64,000 nucleotides of DNA from an uncultured Eggerthella sp. GTDB lineage: Bacteria; Actinomycetota; Coriobacteriia; Coriobacteriales; Eggerthellaceae. The notes beneath the pieces are model-generated. The model was given only the letters and a program-made list of their open reading frames with translations, had not been told where the DNA came from and did not search any database. The first letter of the stretch is position 1; each line of letters opens with the position of its first letter. Positions 17,407-26,633 of the stretch are shown in pieces. Where the stretch lies: contig CALLDI010000007.1 in assembly GCA_937998355.1 (NCBI GenBank), forward strand, positions 405,111 through 469,110, written 5' to 3'. The position numbers and the translations under genes were made by a program.

Positions 17407-18681
17407 ATGAATCCAGCCGTCATCATCCCAACATTCCATCAAGCCGCGAGCGATGTCGGCAAGCCGATCGCGGAGAGCATCTACGATCATCCAACTCCGC
17501 TGGATGCGCCCGGTACGCTCGCTCGCTGCCTCGATTCGCTCCAGCATGTTCGCGGTCTTGGACAGGTGATCATCACCGTTTCGCATAATGAAGCGGTCGA
17601 GAAGATCAAAGCGATCGTAGATAGATTCCCTCAGATGCACACGCTCGTCATCAGTGAGAGCGAAGCGGCTATCATCCAACAGCGTTTGGAGCAGCTCGGG
17701 TTCGGAGACACCTCAGAGAAGATCGGCGTGCAGGGGTATTCGGCGGTGCGCAATCTAGGCATCGTGGTATCGAACATCCTGGGCTTCGATGCGGTGGTCT
17801 TTCTCGATGACGATGAAGTGATCGAAGACCCCGAATTCCTGACGAAGGCTATGTATGGACTTGGTAAGCTGACGCGCCGCGAGATCCCGATCCTTGCGAA
17901 ATCGGGCTACTACTTGAACGCAAAGGGCAGCTATCTTTCGATGAGCCAGAACAAATGGTACAACCGCTATTGGCAGCAAGGTTCAGCGTTCAACGATTGG
18001 ATCACGAAAGCGATGTCTGGCCCGCGTCTTTCGCGTTCGAATCACGTGTGCGGGGGATGTCTTGCGTTGCATAAGCAGGCCTACATGCGCGTATGCTTCG
18101 ACCCCTGGATCCCGCGCGGTGAGGACCTGGATTATCTCATCAACCTGCGCATGTACGGTTCAGATGTATGGTTCGATAACCAATGGTACCTGCGCCACCT
18201 CCCGCCGCAAGAGCGTCATGAGGGGCATCGCTTCCGTCGCGACATCTTCCGCTGGATCTACGAATATTACAAGATCGAGTTCAGTCAGTCGCAGATCGAT
18301 CTCCTGCAGATCAAGCCCTCTTCTTTGGAGCCATATCCGGGGCCGTTCCTCGAACGGGGTCTCGAGAAGCGCATCAAGAAAACGGCGCTCCTGCGTTCGC
18401 TCGTTCGTCCTGATAAGGCGGCCTATCGCAAGGCGGCTACCGTTGCGACTTCCGAAGCGGTGATGTATGCCCAGAAGTATTGCGATAAATACTTCGACTT
18501 TCAGCGCGTATGGGTGCAGATCATGGCGCAGACCGAGAACGATACGGTCTTACAGCAAGCGCTCATCCAAGCAGCGCTCGCACGTGAGGCTGGGGAAGAG
18601 ATCGAAGTCTCTGTCCCGAATTCAGGCCTCGATGCGGGCATGACTGGCGAGATCCATCTCAATCTCGCGGATGAGGAATAG
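17407..18681 (+). CDS. glycosyltransferase family 2-like protein
   Basis: A 424-residue GT-A-fold protein. The N-terminus MNPAVIIPTFH fits the first strand of the nucleotide-sugar fold, VVFLDDDEV (about 120-130) supplies the DxD metal site, and CGGCLALHKQAYMRVCFDPWIPRGEDLDY resembles the acceptor/ED segment of inverting GT2 enzymes. The C-terminal 150 residues are helical and not assigned. There is no transmembrane segment, so it is likely cytoplasmic or peripheral. The ATG at 17407 follows GAGGAGAG. Donor and acceptor are unknown. Confidence 0.7.
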   Translation: MNPAVIIPTFHQAASDVGKPIAESIYDHPTPLDAPGTLARCLDSLQHVRGLGQVIITVSHNEAVEKIKAIVDRFPQMHTLVISESEAAIIQQRLEQLGFGDTSEKIGVQGYSAVRNLGIVVSNILGFDAVVFLDDDEVIEDPEFLTKAMYGLGKLTRREIPILAKSGYYLNAKGSYLSMSQNKWYNRYWQQGSAFNDWITKAMSGPRLSRSNHVCGGCLALHKQAYMRVCFDPWIPRGEDLDYLINLRMYGSDVWFDNQWYLRHLPPQERHEGHRFRRDIFRWIYEYYKIEFSQSQIDLLQIKPSSLEPYPGPFLERGLEKRIKKTALLRSLVRPDKAAYRKAATVATSEAVMYAQKYCDKYFDFQRVWVQIMAQTENDTVLQQALIQAALAREAGEEIEVSVPNSGLDAGMTGEIHLNLADEE

Positions 18682-18689
18682 GGCTCGCA

Positions 18690-19607
18690 GTGCTCGAACA
18701 GTTCGTGGTCGCTATCATCTTCGGCCTCATCGTCGGTCTTTTCTCGGGGCTTCTTGGCATCGGCGGCGGAACGCTCATGGTCCCCGTCTTTCGTCTCGGG
18801 TTCGGCATGAGCGCGATCGCTTCCACCGCGACCTCGCTCTTCACCATCGTTCCCACCTCCATCGCGGGATGCATCACGCATCTCAAGAACGGTACCTGCA
18901 TCGCGAAGATCGGCCTAGCAGCTGGTATCGCAGGCGCACTCACGTCTCCTCTTGGCGTGCTCGCTGCGACGAATTCGCCCGACATCGCGATCATGGCATG
19001 TGCTGCGCTCATCATCGCGTATTCTGCGGTGACGATGTTCAGGAAGGCGCTGAACATGCCGAAGCGTTCGCGCTCCGATCTTTCGATGCACGCAGCGCTC
19101 CAGCGTTTTCGCGCAGAATTCGCAGACGAGGAGCTCACGCCTGAACAGATCGAGCAAGAACGTGCGCGGCAAGCAGCGGCACTCGCTGAACAGAAGCGCC
19201 AGCTGCGCGAAGAGCGCAAGCGCGTCACCGCGAAGATGTGCGCGATCGGCGCTGCGATCGGGCTGGTCGCAGGTTTCGCCTCGGGTTATGTTGGCGTGGG
19301 TGGCGGTTTCATCATGGTGCCGCTGTTCATCTCGCTACTTGGCATCACCATGAAGCAGGCTTCGGGAACGAGCCTGGTCGCGGTGGTGCTGCTTGCTATT
19401 CCGGGAGTCATCACGCAATGCGTGCACGGAAATGTCGACTACATCGCTGGCATCGCGATGGCGATCGGCTCCATCCCTGGCGCGCTCATCGGCGCGTCGC
19501 TCATCCGCTATATTCCCGAGCGGAAATTGCGCTTTTTGTTCGGGTTCTTCCTGCTATTTGCCGCTATTATTCTTATAGGTAATGAATTGGGCGTTTTCGC
19601 GGGATAG
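18690..19607 (+). CDS. TauE/SafE-family sulfite exporter-like permease
   Basis: A 305-residue membrane protein with the paired half-domains of TauE/SafE/DUF81: the glycine motif GLLGIGGGTLMVPV near residue 20-33 and its repeat GYVGVGGGFIMVPL near 208-220, with about eight hydrophobic helices. A charged, coiled-coil-like cytoplasmic loop of about 60 residues (130-188) separates the halves, longer than usual. Substrates in the family are sulfonates, sulfite or other anions; the one here is not known. The GTG start at 18690 lies 8 bases after the glycosyltransferase stop codon. Confidence 0.82.
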   Translation: MLEQFVVAIIFGLIVGLFSGLLGIGGGTLMVPVFRLGFGMSAIASTATSLFTIVPTSIAGCITHLKNGTCIAKIGLAAGIAGALTSPLGVLAATNSPDIAIMACAALIIAYSAVTMFRKALNMPKRSRSDLSMHAALQRFRAEFADEELTPEQIEQERARQAAALAEQKRQLREERKRVTAKMCAIGAAIGLVAGFASGYVGVGGGFIMVPLFISLLGITMKQASGTSLVAVVLLAIPGVITQCVHGNVDYIAGIAMAIGSIPGALIGASLIRYIPERKLRFLFGFFLLFAAIILIGNELGVFAG

Positions 19608-19638
19608 TTCGCGATTCGCGTTCTTCGCAGGGGTGAAC

Positions 19639-20934
19639 ATGAATTTCCCACGCCACAACATCTACGTCTTCTTCGAGATCCTTTCGCTGTGTCTTTCGCT
19701 CATTGCTGGCTGCGCGCTCGGGTGGGCGATGTTCGGAGAGAAGAATCCCGTGCTCATCGGCTTCACCGGCATCCTCTTCACGGTCTTCTTGCTCATTACC
19801 ATCGCGCTCATGCTCGACCCGGACAAGATCCGCGCTCGCCAGTCTCTTTCCGTGCTTGGACTTGCGAGCGACCTGCTGGAAGGCATCCAGGGCGGATTCG
19901 ATACCGCTAGCGCCCAGCATGCCTGCGAGATCCTGTATCGTTCGTCGTCCGCATCCGCGGTCGCGGTCACCGATACCGAGGTGATCTTGGGATATTGCGG
20001 CGCAGGCGAAGATGAACTTGGCCAGCGTGAATGTAGCATCCGCACGCTCGCGACCAGGCAGACGCTCGAAGACGGGCAGACGCGCGTGCTGAACACTCCA
20101 GAAGAAGTGGGGCTGCCCAATAAAGTGCGCGGCATCAAAGCGGCTATCATCGTGCCGCTCAAGATCGGTTCGACCATCGTCGGAACGCTAAAATTCTACT
20201 ATCCGTCCGCTTCGCGAATCACCGAGACGCAAGTATCGATCGCAGAGGGCTTCGCGCAGCTCATCTCTACGCAGATCGCGGCTATGGAGCTCGAAGAACA
20301 GAAGAAGCTCGCCACTAGCATGGAGCTCAAGGCTCTGCAAAGCCAGATCAACCCGCATTTCCTCTTCAACACCATCAACACGATGGCATCGCTCATTCGC
20401 ACCGATCCTGAAAAGGCGCGCGTGCTGCTGCGCGAATTTGCGGTCTTCTATCGTCAGGCGCTGGAGAATGCATCCGACTTGATCCCACTCGCTCGCGAAG
20501 TCGAGCAGACGGTTCGCTATCTCTCGCTCGAGCAGGCGCGCTTCGGTGAGGATCGCTTATGCGTGAAGGTCTCGATCAGCGATGATGTGAAAGCGCTCAT
20601 GGTGCCAGCATTCATGATCCAGCCTTTGGTCGAGAACTCCATCAAGCACGGTTTCCCTGCGGAAGGGCAGCTCGTCATCTCGATCAGTGGCGAGATCAAG
20701 CTCGCTGATGTGTATCTGTACGTGGCTGATAATGGTCTCGGCATGACCGATGAAGCGCTCAAGAACATCATGAGTCCGAGCTCGCAGACGGGGCTGGGCA
20801 TCGCGGTCAAGAACGTCAACGACCGTATCCGTGGGTATTATGGCGAAGAATCCTACATGGAATATCAGAGCGAACTGGGCAAAGGCACGCAGGTCACGCT
20901 CTATTTGAAGGATTGCGCCTCCAATCAGTATTGA
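19639..20934 (+). CDS. LytS-type sensor histidine kinase
   Basis: A 431-residue membrane sensor kinase. Two transmembrane helices (about 8-30 and 38-58) are followed by a GAF-like domain (about 75-215) and the His_kinase domain with phospho-acceptor motif SQINPHFLFNTINTMASL, then a GHKL ATPase domain (VENSIKHGF, VADNGLGMT, TGLGIAVKNVNDRI). This is the LytS/YehU class, which lacks the classical DHp dimer motif. The ATG at 19639 follows AGGGGTG. The partner regulator is the LytTR gene downstream. Confidence 0.88.
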   Translation: MNFPRHNIYVFFEILSLCLSLIAGCALGWAMFGEKNPVLIGFTGILFTVFLLITIALMLDPDKIRARQSLSVLGLASDLLEGIQGGFDTASAQHACEILYRSSSASAVAVTDTEVILGYCGAGEDELGQRECSIRTLATRQTLEDGQTRVLNTPEEVGLPNKVRGIKAAIIVPLKIGSTIVGTLKFYYPSASRITETQVSIAEGFAQLISTQIAAMELEEQKKLATSMELKALQSQINPHFLFNTINTMASLIRTDPEKARVLLREFAVFYRQALENASDLIPLAREVEQTVRYLSLEQARFGEDRLCVKVSISDDVKALMVPAFMIQPLVENSIKHGFPAEGQLVISISGEIKLADVYLYVADNGLGMTDEALKNIMSPSSQTGLGIAVKNVNDRIRGYYGEESYMEYQSELGKGTQVTLYLKDCASNQY

Positions 20935-21064
20935 TGAGCGAGCCCAAGAGCGTTCCGAACAGGCGTAATACGCCTGTGGACAGGGGTGTGCGCGGGGGCG
21001 TCGGATAATCTGTTTTGAATACGGTTTGCGTGATAAAGACGCTGCAGAACGCTGCGTAATAGTC

Positions 21065-21070
21065 TATAAT
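21065..21070 (+). promoter_or_regulatory. -10 box of the LytTR regulator gene
   Basis: A consensus TATAAT lies 46 bases before the chosen start. No consensus -35 is visible at normal spacing, which would fit an activated promoter, so the response regulator may also be transcribed on its own. Confidence 0.45.
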
Positions 21071-21115
21071 AGGCACGATTTTGTAAGTTTTTCACTTTAC
21101 ACAGAGGAGGTCGTG

Positions 21116-21829
21116 TTGTTAAAGGCGATCATTGTAGACGACGAAGCGCCAGCACGCTCCGAATTACGTTTTTTGTTAGGCGAACTCAATCAGGCTGAGG
21201 TCGTATCTGAAGCAGCCAGTGTTCGCGAGGCTATCGAAAAGCTCAAGGAATATCCTTGTGACGTGATGTTCCTCGATATCAACATGCCAGAAGCTACCGG
21301 TCTTCAGCTGGCCGAGGCTCTTCAGCATCTGAAATTCCCACCCGCAGTCGTCTTCGTCACCGCGTATAGCGAATTCGCGCTCGACGCATTCAAGGTGAAC
21401 GCGGTCGATTACCTGGTCAAGCCGGTCGAGACCGAGCGCCTTGCTCATGCGCTCGCTCGCGTTCGCGAACATGTGGTCTTGCATGCGCGTGCCCAGAAGG
21501 CGGAGCGCATCCCGGTCGAAAAGGGTGGCAAGAAGATCCTCATCAACATCGATCAGATCCGTTTCGTCATGGCTCGTGACGATTATGCTTATCTTCAGAC
21601 CGATACCGACCGCTATTTCTCAACGGTCAGCTTGGCTCAGCTCGAGAAGACGCTCGATGGCCACGGTTTCTTCCGTGTTCATCGTGGTTACCTGGTCAAT
21701 CTTTCGCTGGTCAAGGAAGTCGAGCCTCAGTCTGGTGGTACGCTCTTGCTCACGCTCGATGGTGTGGAAGAGAAGATCCCCGTCTCACGCCGCCGCGTTT
21801 CTTCGTTGAAGAAAGCGCTCGGACTGTAA
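21116..21829 (+). CDS. LytTR-family response regulator
   Basis: A 237-residue regulator with an N-terminal receiver domain (IIVDDEAPAR, phospho-acceptor Asp in MFLDINMPE, conserved Lys in YLVKPVE) and a C-terminal LytTR DNA-binding domain (about 140-235: IRFVMARDDYAYLQT, FFRVHRGYLVNLSLV). I chose the TTG at 21116 because AGGAGG (21105-21110) lies at the right distance and the receiver domain begins immediately. No lrgAB-like target gene is nearby. A terminator follows. Confidence 0.9.
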   Translation: MLKAIIVDDEAPARSELRFLLGELNQAEVVSEAASVREAIEKLKEYPCDVMFLDINMPEATGLQLAEALQHLKFPPAVVFVTAYSEFALDAFKVNAVDYLVKPVETERLAHALARVREHVVLHARAQKAERIPVEKGGKKILINIDQIRFVMARDDYAYLQTDTDRYFSTVSLAQLEKTLDGHGFFRVHRGYLVNLSLVKEVEPQSGGTLLLTLDGVEEKIPVSRRRVSSLKKALGL

Positions 21830-21850
21830 GTCTGCTGCTCATCGTGTTTC

Positions 21851-21881
21851 AAAACGCCTCCCTGATGAGAGGCGTTTTTTT
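21851..21881 (+). terminator. intrinsic terminator after the LytTR regulator
   Basis: A perfect 10-bp stem (21851-21860 with 21869-21878), 8-base loop and seven T residues (21875-21881). Confidence 0.9.
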
Positions 21882-22035
21882 CATACCTCGCACTGGTCTC
21901 GCACTGGTTGAAGGACGTCTGCACGCATGCTGGCCGATTACGTTCATCCGTAGGGAGCATGGGCGATAAGGAAGAGCAGCTGCGCGTGCTAAAATTCAAG
22001 TTCATCCTAAAAATTCTTCGAGATTGGATCGTTCT

Positions 22036-22506
22036 ATGGAATGTAGCGCACAGAATCCCGTTATCGGCATCATCATGGGTTCCGAATCCGACATGCCCGC
22101 GATGGAGCCGTGCATGAAGCAACTCGACGATTTCGGCGTTCCGTACGAAGTGAAGATCGCCAGTGCGCATCGCAAGCCTAACGAGGTCCATGAATGGGCG
22201 TCCACTGCGATCGATCGTGGCATTCGCGTCATCATCGCTGCAGCTGGAAAGGCTGCTCATCTCGGCGGTGTCGTTGCCGCGTATACGCCCGCGCCGGTCA
22301 TCGCTGTGCCTATGAAAACGAGCGACCTTGGTGGGTTGGACTCGCTCCTTTCCATGGTGCAGATGCCGAGCGGCGTTCCCGTTGCGTGCGTCGCCATCAA
22401 CGGAGCGAAGAACGCTGCTATCTTGGCTGTTCAGATGATGGGCACGGGCTGCGAAGGCGCGCGCCAGAAGATCATCGATCTCAAAGCCGAGATGGCCAAC
22501 GCCTAG
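22036..22506 (+). CDS. purE: N5-carboxyaminoimidazole ribonucleotide mutase
   Basis: A 156-residue class I PurE, which converts N5-CAIR to CAIR in purine synthesis. The family motifs are all present: GIIMGSESDMPAM, IASAHRKPNEV, AAAGKAAHLGG and a C-terminal helix. No purK or other purine genes are adjacent. The ATG at 22036 puts the first strand at the normal distance; an in-frame TTG at 22024 is a less likely start. The spacing to iorA is 64 bases, so co-transcription is possible but not obvious functionally. Confidence 0.93.
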   Translation: MECSAQNPVIGIIMGSESDMPAMEPCMKQLDDFGVPYEVKIASAHRKPNEVHEWASTAIDRGIRVIIAAAGKAAHLGGVVAAYTPAPVIAVPMKTSDLGGLDSLLSMVQMPSGVPVACVAINGAKNAAILAVQMMGTGCEGARQKIIDLKAEMANA

Positions 22507-22570
22507 AGGTATTCACCGATCGACGCTCTTTGAGCGAACGAATGAACGAAAAGAATGAGACGAGGTAGTT

Positions 22571-24559
22571 GTGACCAAATCCTTCTTGATGGGAAATCAG
22601 GCGTTCGCGCACGCCGCTCTTGAAGCTGGTGCGCGCGTTTGTGCTGGTTATCCAGGAACTCCTTCTTCAGAAGTGATCGAGACCATCGCGCAGTTGCGCG
22701 ATGCTGGCTCTGCGCATGACGTGTACGTCGAGTGGTCGACGAACGAAAAAGCTGCGCTCGAGATGTTAGCGGGTGCGTCGCTTTCAGGTGCGCGCACGTT
22801 GTTCACCGCGAAACAGGTCGGACTCAACGTTGCGAGTGATGCGCTCATGTCGCTCAACTACATCGGCGTAGAGGGCGGTACGGTCCTGCTCGTCGCAGAT
22901 GATCCTGGTCCGATCTCTTCGCAGACCGAACAAGATACGCGCAGATTCGCTTCTTTCGCGAAGGTTCCCGTGTTCGATCCAGCGACTCCTGAACAGGGGT
23001 GCGCCATGATCGCGGCCGCCTACGATCTGTCGGAGAAATACCATACCCCCGTCATCTTCCGTCCCACCACGCGCATCTGTCATGCGTCCACGTTCGTCGA
23101 AGTCGCAGATGAAACGCAGGGCAAAGAGGCGGCTGGGTTCGAGAAGGATGCGAGCAAATGGGTCATCTTCCCGGGTCGTTCGTATCGCGCGCATGGCGAG
23201 ATCAACGAACGTCTGCCCCGGATCGCGCAGGAATTCAGCATGTCGGCGTTCAATCCTTGGGAAGAGGTCGCGGGTACCGACGAAGATGCCAAGATCGGCA
23301 TCATTGCAGGTGGCATCTCGTATTCTTACGCGCAAGAGGCCTTGCGCCAGATCGAGGAGAAGGTCGCCTCGGCTGGCGCTCTCTCGCCGAGCTATCGCTT
23401 GATGCAGGTGGGTACGCCGTATCCGTTCCCTGAAGAAGCGGTCGCGCGTTTCGCGGACGGGCTCGATAAGATCCTCGTTCTTGAAGAGCTCGATCATGTG
23501 ATCGAGGATGAACTACTGAAACTGTGTGGCAAGCTGCATGCCGGCTTCGATGTGCACGGAAAGCTTTCGGGCGATACGACGGATCGTGGCGAGAACAGCG
23601 TCGATGTCATCGCTTCGCAGATCGAATCGTTCTTCGGCCTGGATCTTTCCGACTCCGAGACCATCGAGGTCGACTTCCATGAGCCGATCCCTGAGCGACC
23701 TGCGGTTCTGTGTGCAGGATGCCCTCATCGCGGTGCGTTCTATGCCGTGAAGAAGGCGCTCGGCCGCACGCGCGAAGCGGTGATGTGTGGAGATATCGGC
23801 TGCTACACGCTCGGTAATGCTGAACCGTTGAATGCGGTCGATACGTGTCTCGATATGGGTGCGGGCATCACGATGGCCCAGGGTTTCAATGTCATCGAGC
23901 CTGATAAGAAGGCCATCGCGTTCGTTGGTGATTCGACCTTCTTTGCTTCCGGCATGACCGGCGTCGCGAACGCCGTCTACAACCAACACGACATCACGAT
24001 CGTGGTGTTGGATAATGCGACCACCGCCATGACCGGCTCACAACCTCATCCTGGTACGGGCGCTACGTTGATGGGTAGCTTCACGGCGCCCATCTCGATC
24101 CATGATGTGCTCGTCTCGCTCGGCGTGAAGAAGATCACGAAGGCCAATCCGCTGTTCGCCGACAAGGCGATCGAAGCAGCCCGTGAAGCGATCGATTATG
24201 AAGGACCATCGGCGGTCATCTACGAATCGCCGTGCACGAAGCTCACGAAGCCGAAGCCCCCGGTCTACTTCATCGCGAATGCCTGTGCTGGCTGCCGCAA
24301 ATGCGTGACCACCATCGGTTGTCCTGCACTGGGCTGGAGCGAGATCGGACACTCCATCGTCATCAATCGAACTCTTTGCGTAGGGTGCGGTTTGTGTACC
24401 GATATCTGCGAATATGGTGCCATCACGTGTCCGACGCGCAAGCGCGTGCGTCCCGTTCTGCCTCCTCGATCACAGCGACTGCATGCAGAGGACGGATCGC
24501 TCAGTCGTTTCCCGACCCCGCAAGAGCTTGCTGCGAAGGAAGGTGGTAGCGATGATTAA
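22571..24559 (+). CDS. iorA: indolepyruvate ferredoxin oxidoreductase, alpha subunit
   Basis: A 662-residue thiamine-diphosphate enzyme subunit that oxidatively decarboxylates aryl pyruvates from Trp, Phe and Tyr to aryl-acetyl-CoA, reducing ferredoxin. The N-terminal half has the pyrimidine-binding fold (GYPGTPSSEVIE, EKAALEMLAGAS), the C-terminal half the diphosphate site (CGDIGCYTLG, GDSTFFASG, DNATTAMTG). The tail holds two 4Fe-4S motifs, CAGCRKCVTTIGCP and CVGCGLCTDIC. The GTG start at 22571 follows GACGAGG. It overlaps iorB by 8 bases. Confidence 0.95.
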   Translation: MTKSFLMGNQAFAHAALEAGARVCAGYPGTPSSEVIETIAQLRDAGSAHDVYVEWSTNEKAALEMLAGASLSGARTLFTAKQVGLNVASDALMSLNYIGVEGGTVLLVADDPGPISSQTEQDTRRFASFAKVPVFDPATPEQGCAMIAAAYDLSEKYHTPVIFRPTTRICHASTFVEVADETQGKEAAGFEKDASKWVIFPGRSYRAHGEINERLPRIAQEFSMSAFNPWEEVAGTDEDAKIGIIAGGISYSYAQEALRQIEEKVASAGALSPSYRLMQVGTPYPFPEEAVARFADGLDKILVLEELDHVIEDELLKLCGKLHAGFDVHGKLSGDTTDRGENSVDVIASQIESFFGLDLSDSETIEVDFHEPIPERPAVLCAGCPHRGAFYAVKKALGRTREAVMCGDIGCYTLGNAEPLNAVDTCLDMGAGITMAQGFNVIEPDKKAIAFVGDSTFFASGMTGVANAVYNQHDITIVVLDNATTAMTGSQPHPGTGATLMGSFTAPISIHDVLVSLGVKKITKANPLFADKAIEAAREAIDYEGPSAVIYESPCTKLTKPKPPVYFIANACAGCRKCVTTIGCPALGWSEIGHSIVINRTLCVGCGLCTDICEYGAITCPTRKRVRPVLPPRSQRLHAEDGSLSRFPTPQELAAKEGGSDD

Positions 24560-25178
24560 CGTATCGATCGCCGGGATCGGTGGCCAGGGAAGCGTTCTTG
24601 CTGCGCGCATCTTGGCGCAGGCGGCTGAAGCGAAAGGCTGGCAAGTCCGTAGTGCTGAGACGATCGGCATGGCCCAGCGCGGCGGCGATGTCATGTCGCA
24701 TGTTCGTATGGGAAACGAAGGAGAGACGGTCTTCTCTCCGCTTCCTGCGAAGGGCAGCGTCGATGTCCTGATCGCGCTCGAACCAGGCGAAGCTGCGCGC
24801 AGCCTGCCGTATTTGAAACAGAATGGCCTGTTGGTGGTGGCTTCGTCGGGCATCGCTCCTGTCATGGCGAACTTCAAGCGCCAGACCTATCACCCGCAAG
24901 CATTGATCGACGATATGCGCGCATCGGGTGTGAAGATGGTCGTGGTCGACGATGATGAATTGGTGCGTCGCTTGGGTGAGCCGAAGGCATTGAACGTGAT
25001 GATGTTGGCATACGCGATCATCGCGGTGAACAAACGTCCCGATTGCGCGGATAACGCGCTGCGCGGCGCGATCACGCTCGAAGACATCGATCGTGCGATC
25101 CCTGCATGCGTGAAGCGCAAGCTCGTTTCGACGAACCAGAAGGCGATCAAGGTCGTATCGCAGGTCGCGCGTGTCTGA
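24552..25178 (+). CDS. iorB: indolepyruvate ferredoxin oxidoreductase, beta subunit
   Basis: A 208-residue gamma/beta-type subunit of the 2-oxoacid:ferredoxin oxidoreductase family, beginning with the conserved IAGIGGQGSVLAARILAQAA and continuing with TIGMAQRGGDVMSHVRMG. It pairs with IorA to form the active enzyme. The start at 24552 overlaps the iorA stop codon (ATG inside GATGATTAA) and follows GGAAGGTGG, which indicates translational coupling. Confidence 0.94.
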   Translation: MINVSIAGIGGQGSVLAARILAQAAEAKGWQVRSAETIGMAQRGGDVMSHVRMGNEGETVFSPLPAKGSVDVLIALEPGEAARSLPYLKQNGLLVVASSGIAPVMANFKRQTYHPQALIDDMRASGVKMVVVDDDELVRRLGEPKALNVMMLAYAIIAVNKRPDCADNALRGAITLEDIDRAIPACVKRKLVSTNQKAIKVVSQVARV

Positions 25179-25225
25179 TCGCACGGCCAGAGCGTGTACT
25201 TGAGGAATGAAGAGAGAGAGATCGG

Positions 25226-26461
25226 ATGAAACTGAACGAAGAACAATTCACGCTCCTGAAAGAGCAGTTCAAGACGTTGAAGGACCGTTCGCCCTTCTAT
25301 GCGAAGAAATTCGAGGGCATCGATCTGGAGGACGTTCAGACCCAGGCCGATTTCGAAGCGCTGCCCTTTTCAGAGAAGGCCGACCTACGCGAAGCATATC
25401 CGCTCGGACTCGCCGCGGTTCCCGAGAGCGAGATCGTGCGCATCCATTCTTCTTCCGGTACGACTGGTACGCCGGTCATCATCCCTTACACCCAGCAGGA
25501 TGTCATCGATTGGGCAACGCAGTTCGCGCGCTGCTACGAGATGGCGGGCATCACGAATCGCGATCGCATCCAGATCACGCCGGGTTACGGACTTTGGACC
25601 GCAGGCATCGGCTTCCAGTTGGGCGCCGAGCGCCTGGGTGCGATGACCATCCCGATGGGTCCTGGCAATACGGAGAAGCAGATCCGTTTCATGAAGGACA
25701 TGCAGTCGACCGTTCTGTGCGCGACCAGCTCGTATGCGTTGCTCTTGGCCGAAGAGATCGCGAAGCGCGGGGTTCGCGATGAGCTCAATCTGAAGCGCGC
25801 CGTCATCGGTTCGGAGCGCTGGGGCCACAAGATGCGCGAGCGCATCGCCAACGAATTGGGTGTGAAGATCTATGACATCTATGGCCTTACCGAAGTGTAT
25901 GGCCCTGGCATCGGCATTTCGTGCGATCACGAATGCGGCATGCACGTTTGGGACGATTACTGCTACTTCGAGATCGTCGATCCGAAGACAGGCGAGGTGT
26001 TGCCCGATGGCGAGATCGGAGAGCTTGTCATCACGACACTGCGCAAGCAAGGTGCGCCGCTCGTTCGCTATCGCACGCACGATCTTTCACGCATCATTCC
26101 TGGCGAATGCCCCTGCGGATCGCGTTTCCCGCGCATCGATACGCTGATCGGACGCACGGACGACATGGTGAAGGTGAAGGGCGTGAACATCTTCCCCGCG
26201 CAGATCGAGGAGATCATCAAGTTCACCGACGGGGCATCTTCCGAATATCAGGTGATGATCGACCACTTGGAGGGTAAGGACATCATGACGGTGTTCTTCG
26301 AGACCGAAGCTGAAGGGGAGGCGCGCGATCAGATCGAGCGCAACATGGAGTCGATCTTCAAAGGAAAACTCGGTATGACACCGAATGCCAAGGCGGTGGC
26401 GATCGGTGAGCTTCCGCGTTCGGAGAAGAAGACCCAACGTATCTTCGACAATCGCTATTAA
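25226..26461 (+). CDS. paaK: phenylacetate-CoA ligase family enzyme
   Basis: A 411-residue adenylate-forming enzyme. The AMP-binding P-loop is HSSSGTTGTPVIIPYT, followed by DIYGLTEVYGPGIG and the C-terminal hinge GRTDDMVKVKGVNIFP. PaaK-type enzymes interconvert arylacetates and their CoA thioesters with ATP. Placed 47 bases after iorB, it probably runs in the ATP-forming direction or recycles CoA during aromatic amino-acid fermentation; that direction is inferred from context. The ATG at 25226 follows GAGAGAGA. Confidence 0.92.
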   Translation: MKLNEEQFTLLKEQFKTLKDRSPFYAKKFEGIDLEDVQTQADFEALPFSEKADLREAYPLGLAAVPESEIVRIHSSSGTTGTPVIIPYTQQDVIDWATQFARCYEMAGITNRDRIQITPGYGLWTAGIGFQLGAERLGAMTIPMGPGNTEKQIRFMKDMQSTVLCATSSYALLLAEEIAKRGVRDELNLKRAVIGSERWGHKMRERIANELGVKIYDIYGLTEVYGPGIGISCDHECGMHVWDDYCYFEIVDPKTGEVLPDGEIGELVITTLRKQGAPLVRYRTHDLSRIIPGECPCGSRFPRIDTLIGRTDDMVKVKGVNIFPAQIEEIIKFTDGASSEYQVMIDHLEGKDIMTVFFETEAEGEARDQIERNMESIFKGKLGMTPNAKAVAIGELPRSEKKTQRIFDNRY

Positions 26462-26515
26462 GAAAGTAAGGGATCGTGCGAAAAAGGCGACAGTCTAGCC
26501 TTCTAAGCAAAGTTT

Positions 26516-26542
26516 CGAACGCGGCCTGAGTGGCCGCGTTCG
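26516..26542 (+). terminator. hairpin after the ior-paaK operon
   Basis: A perfect 11-bp G+C-rich stem (26516-26526 with 26532-26542) with a 5-base loop, 54 bases after the paaK stop. Only a short pyrimidine-rich tail follows, so termination may be partial. Confidence 0.6.
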
Positions 26543-26633
26543 TCTTGCGCTTCCTTTCTTGCCGCTACCGAAAACTTTCTGCCCGAAGAAGGTAAAACTG
26601 CCTTGGCGCGCTCTGTTATGGTAAAGTGCTTGC

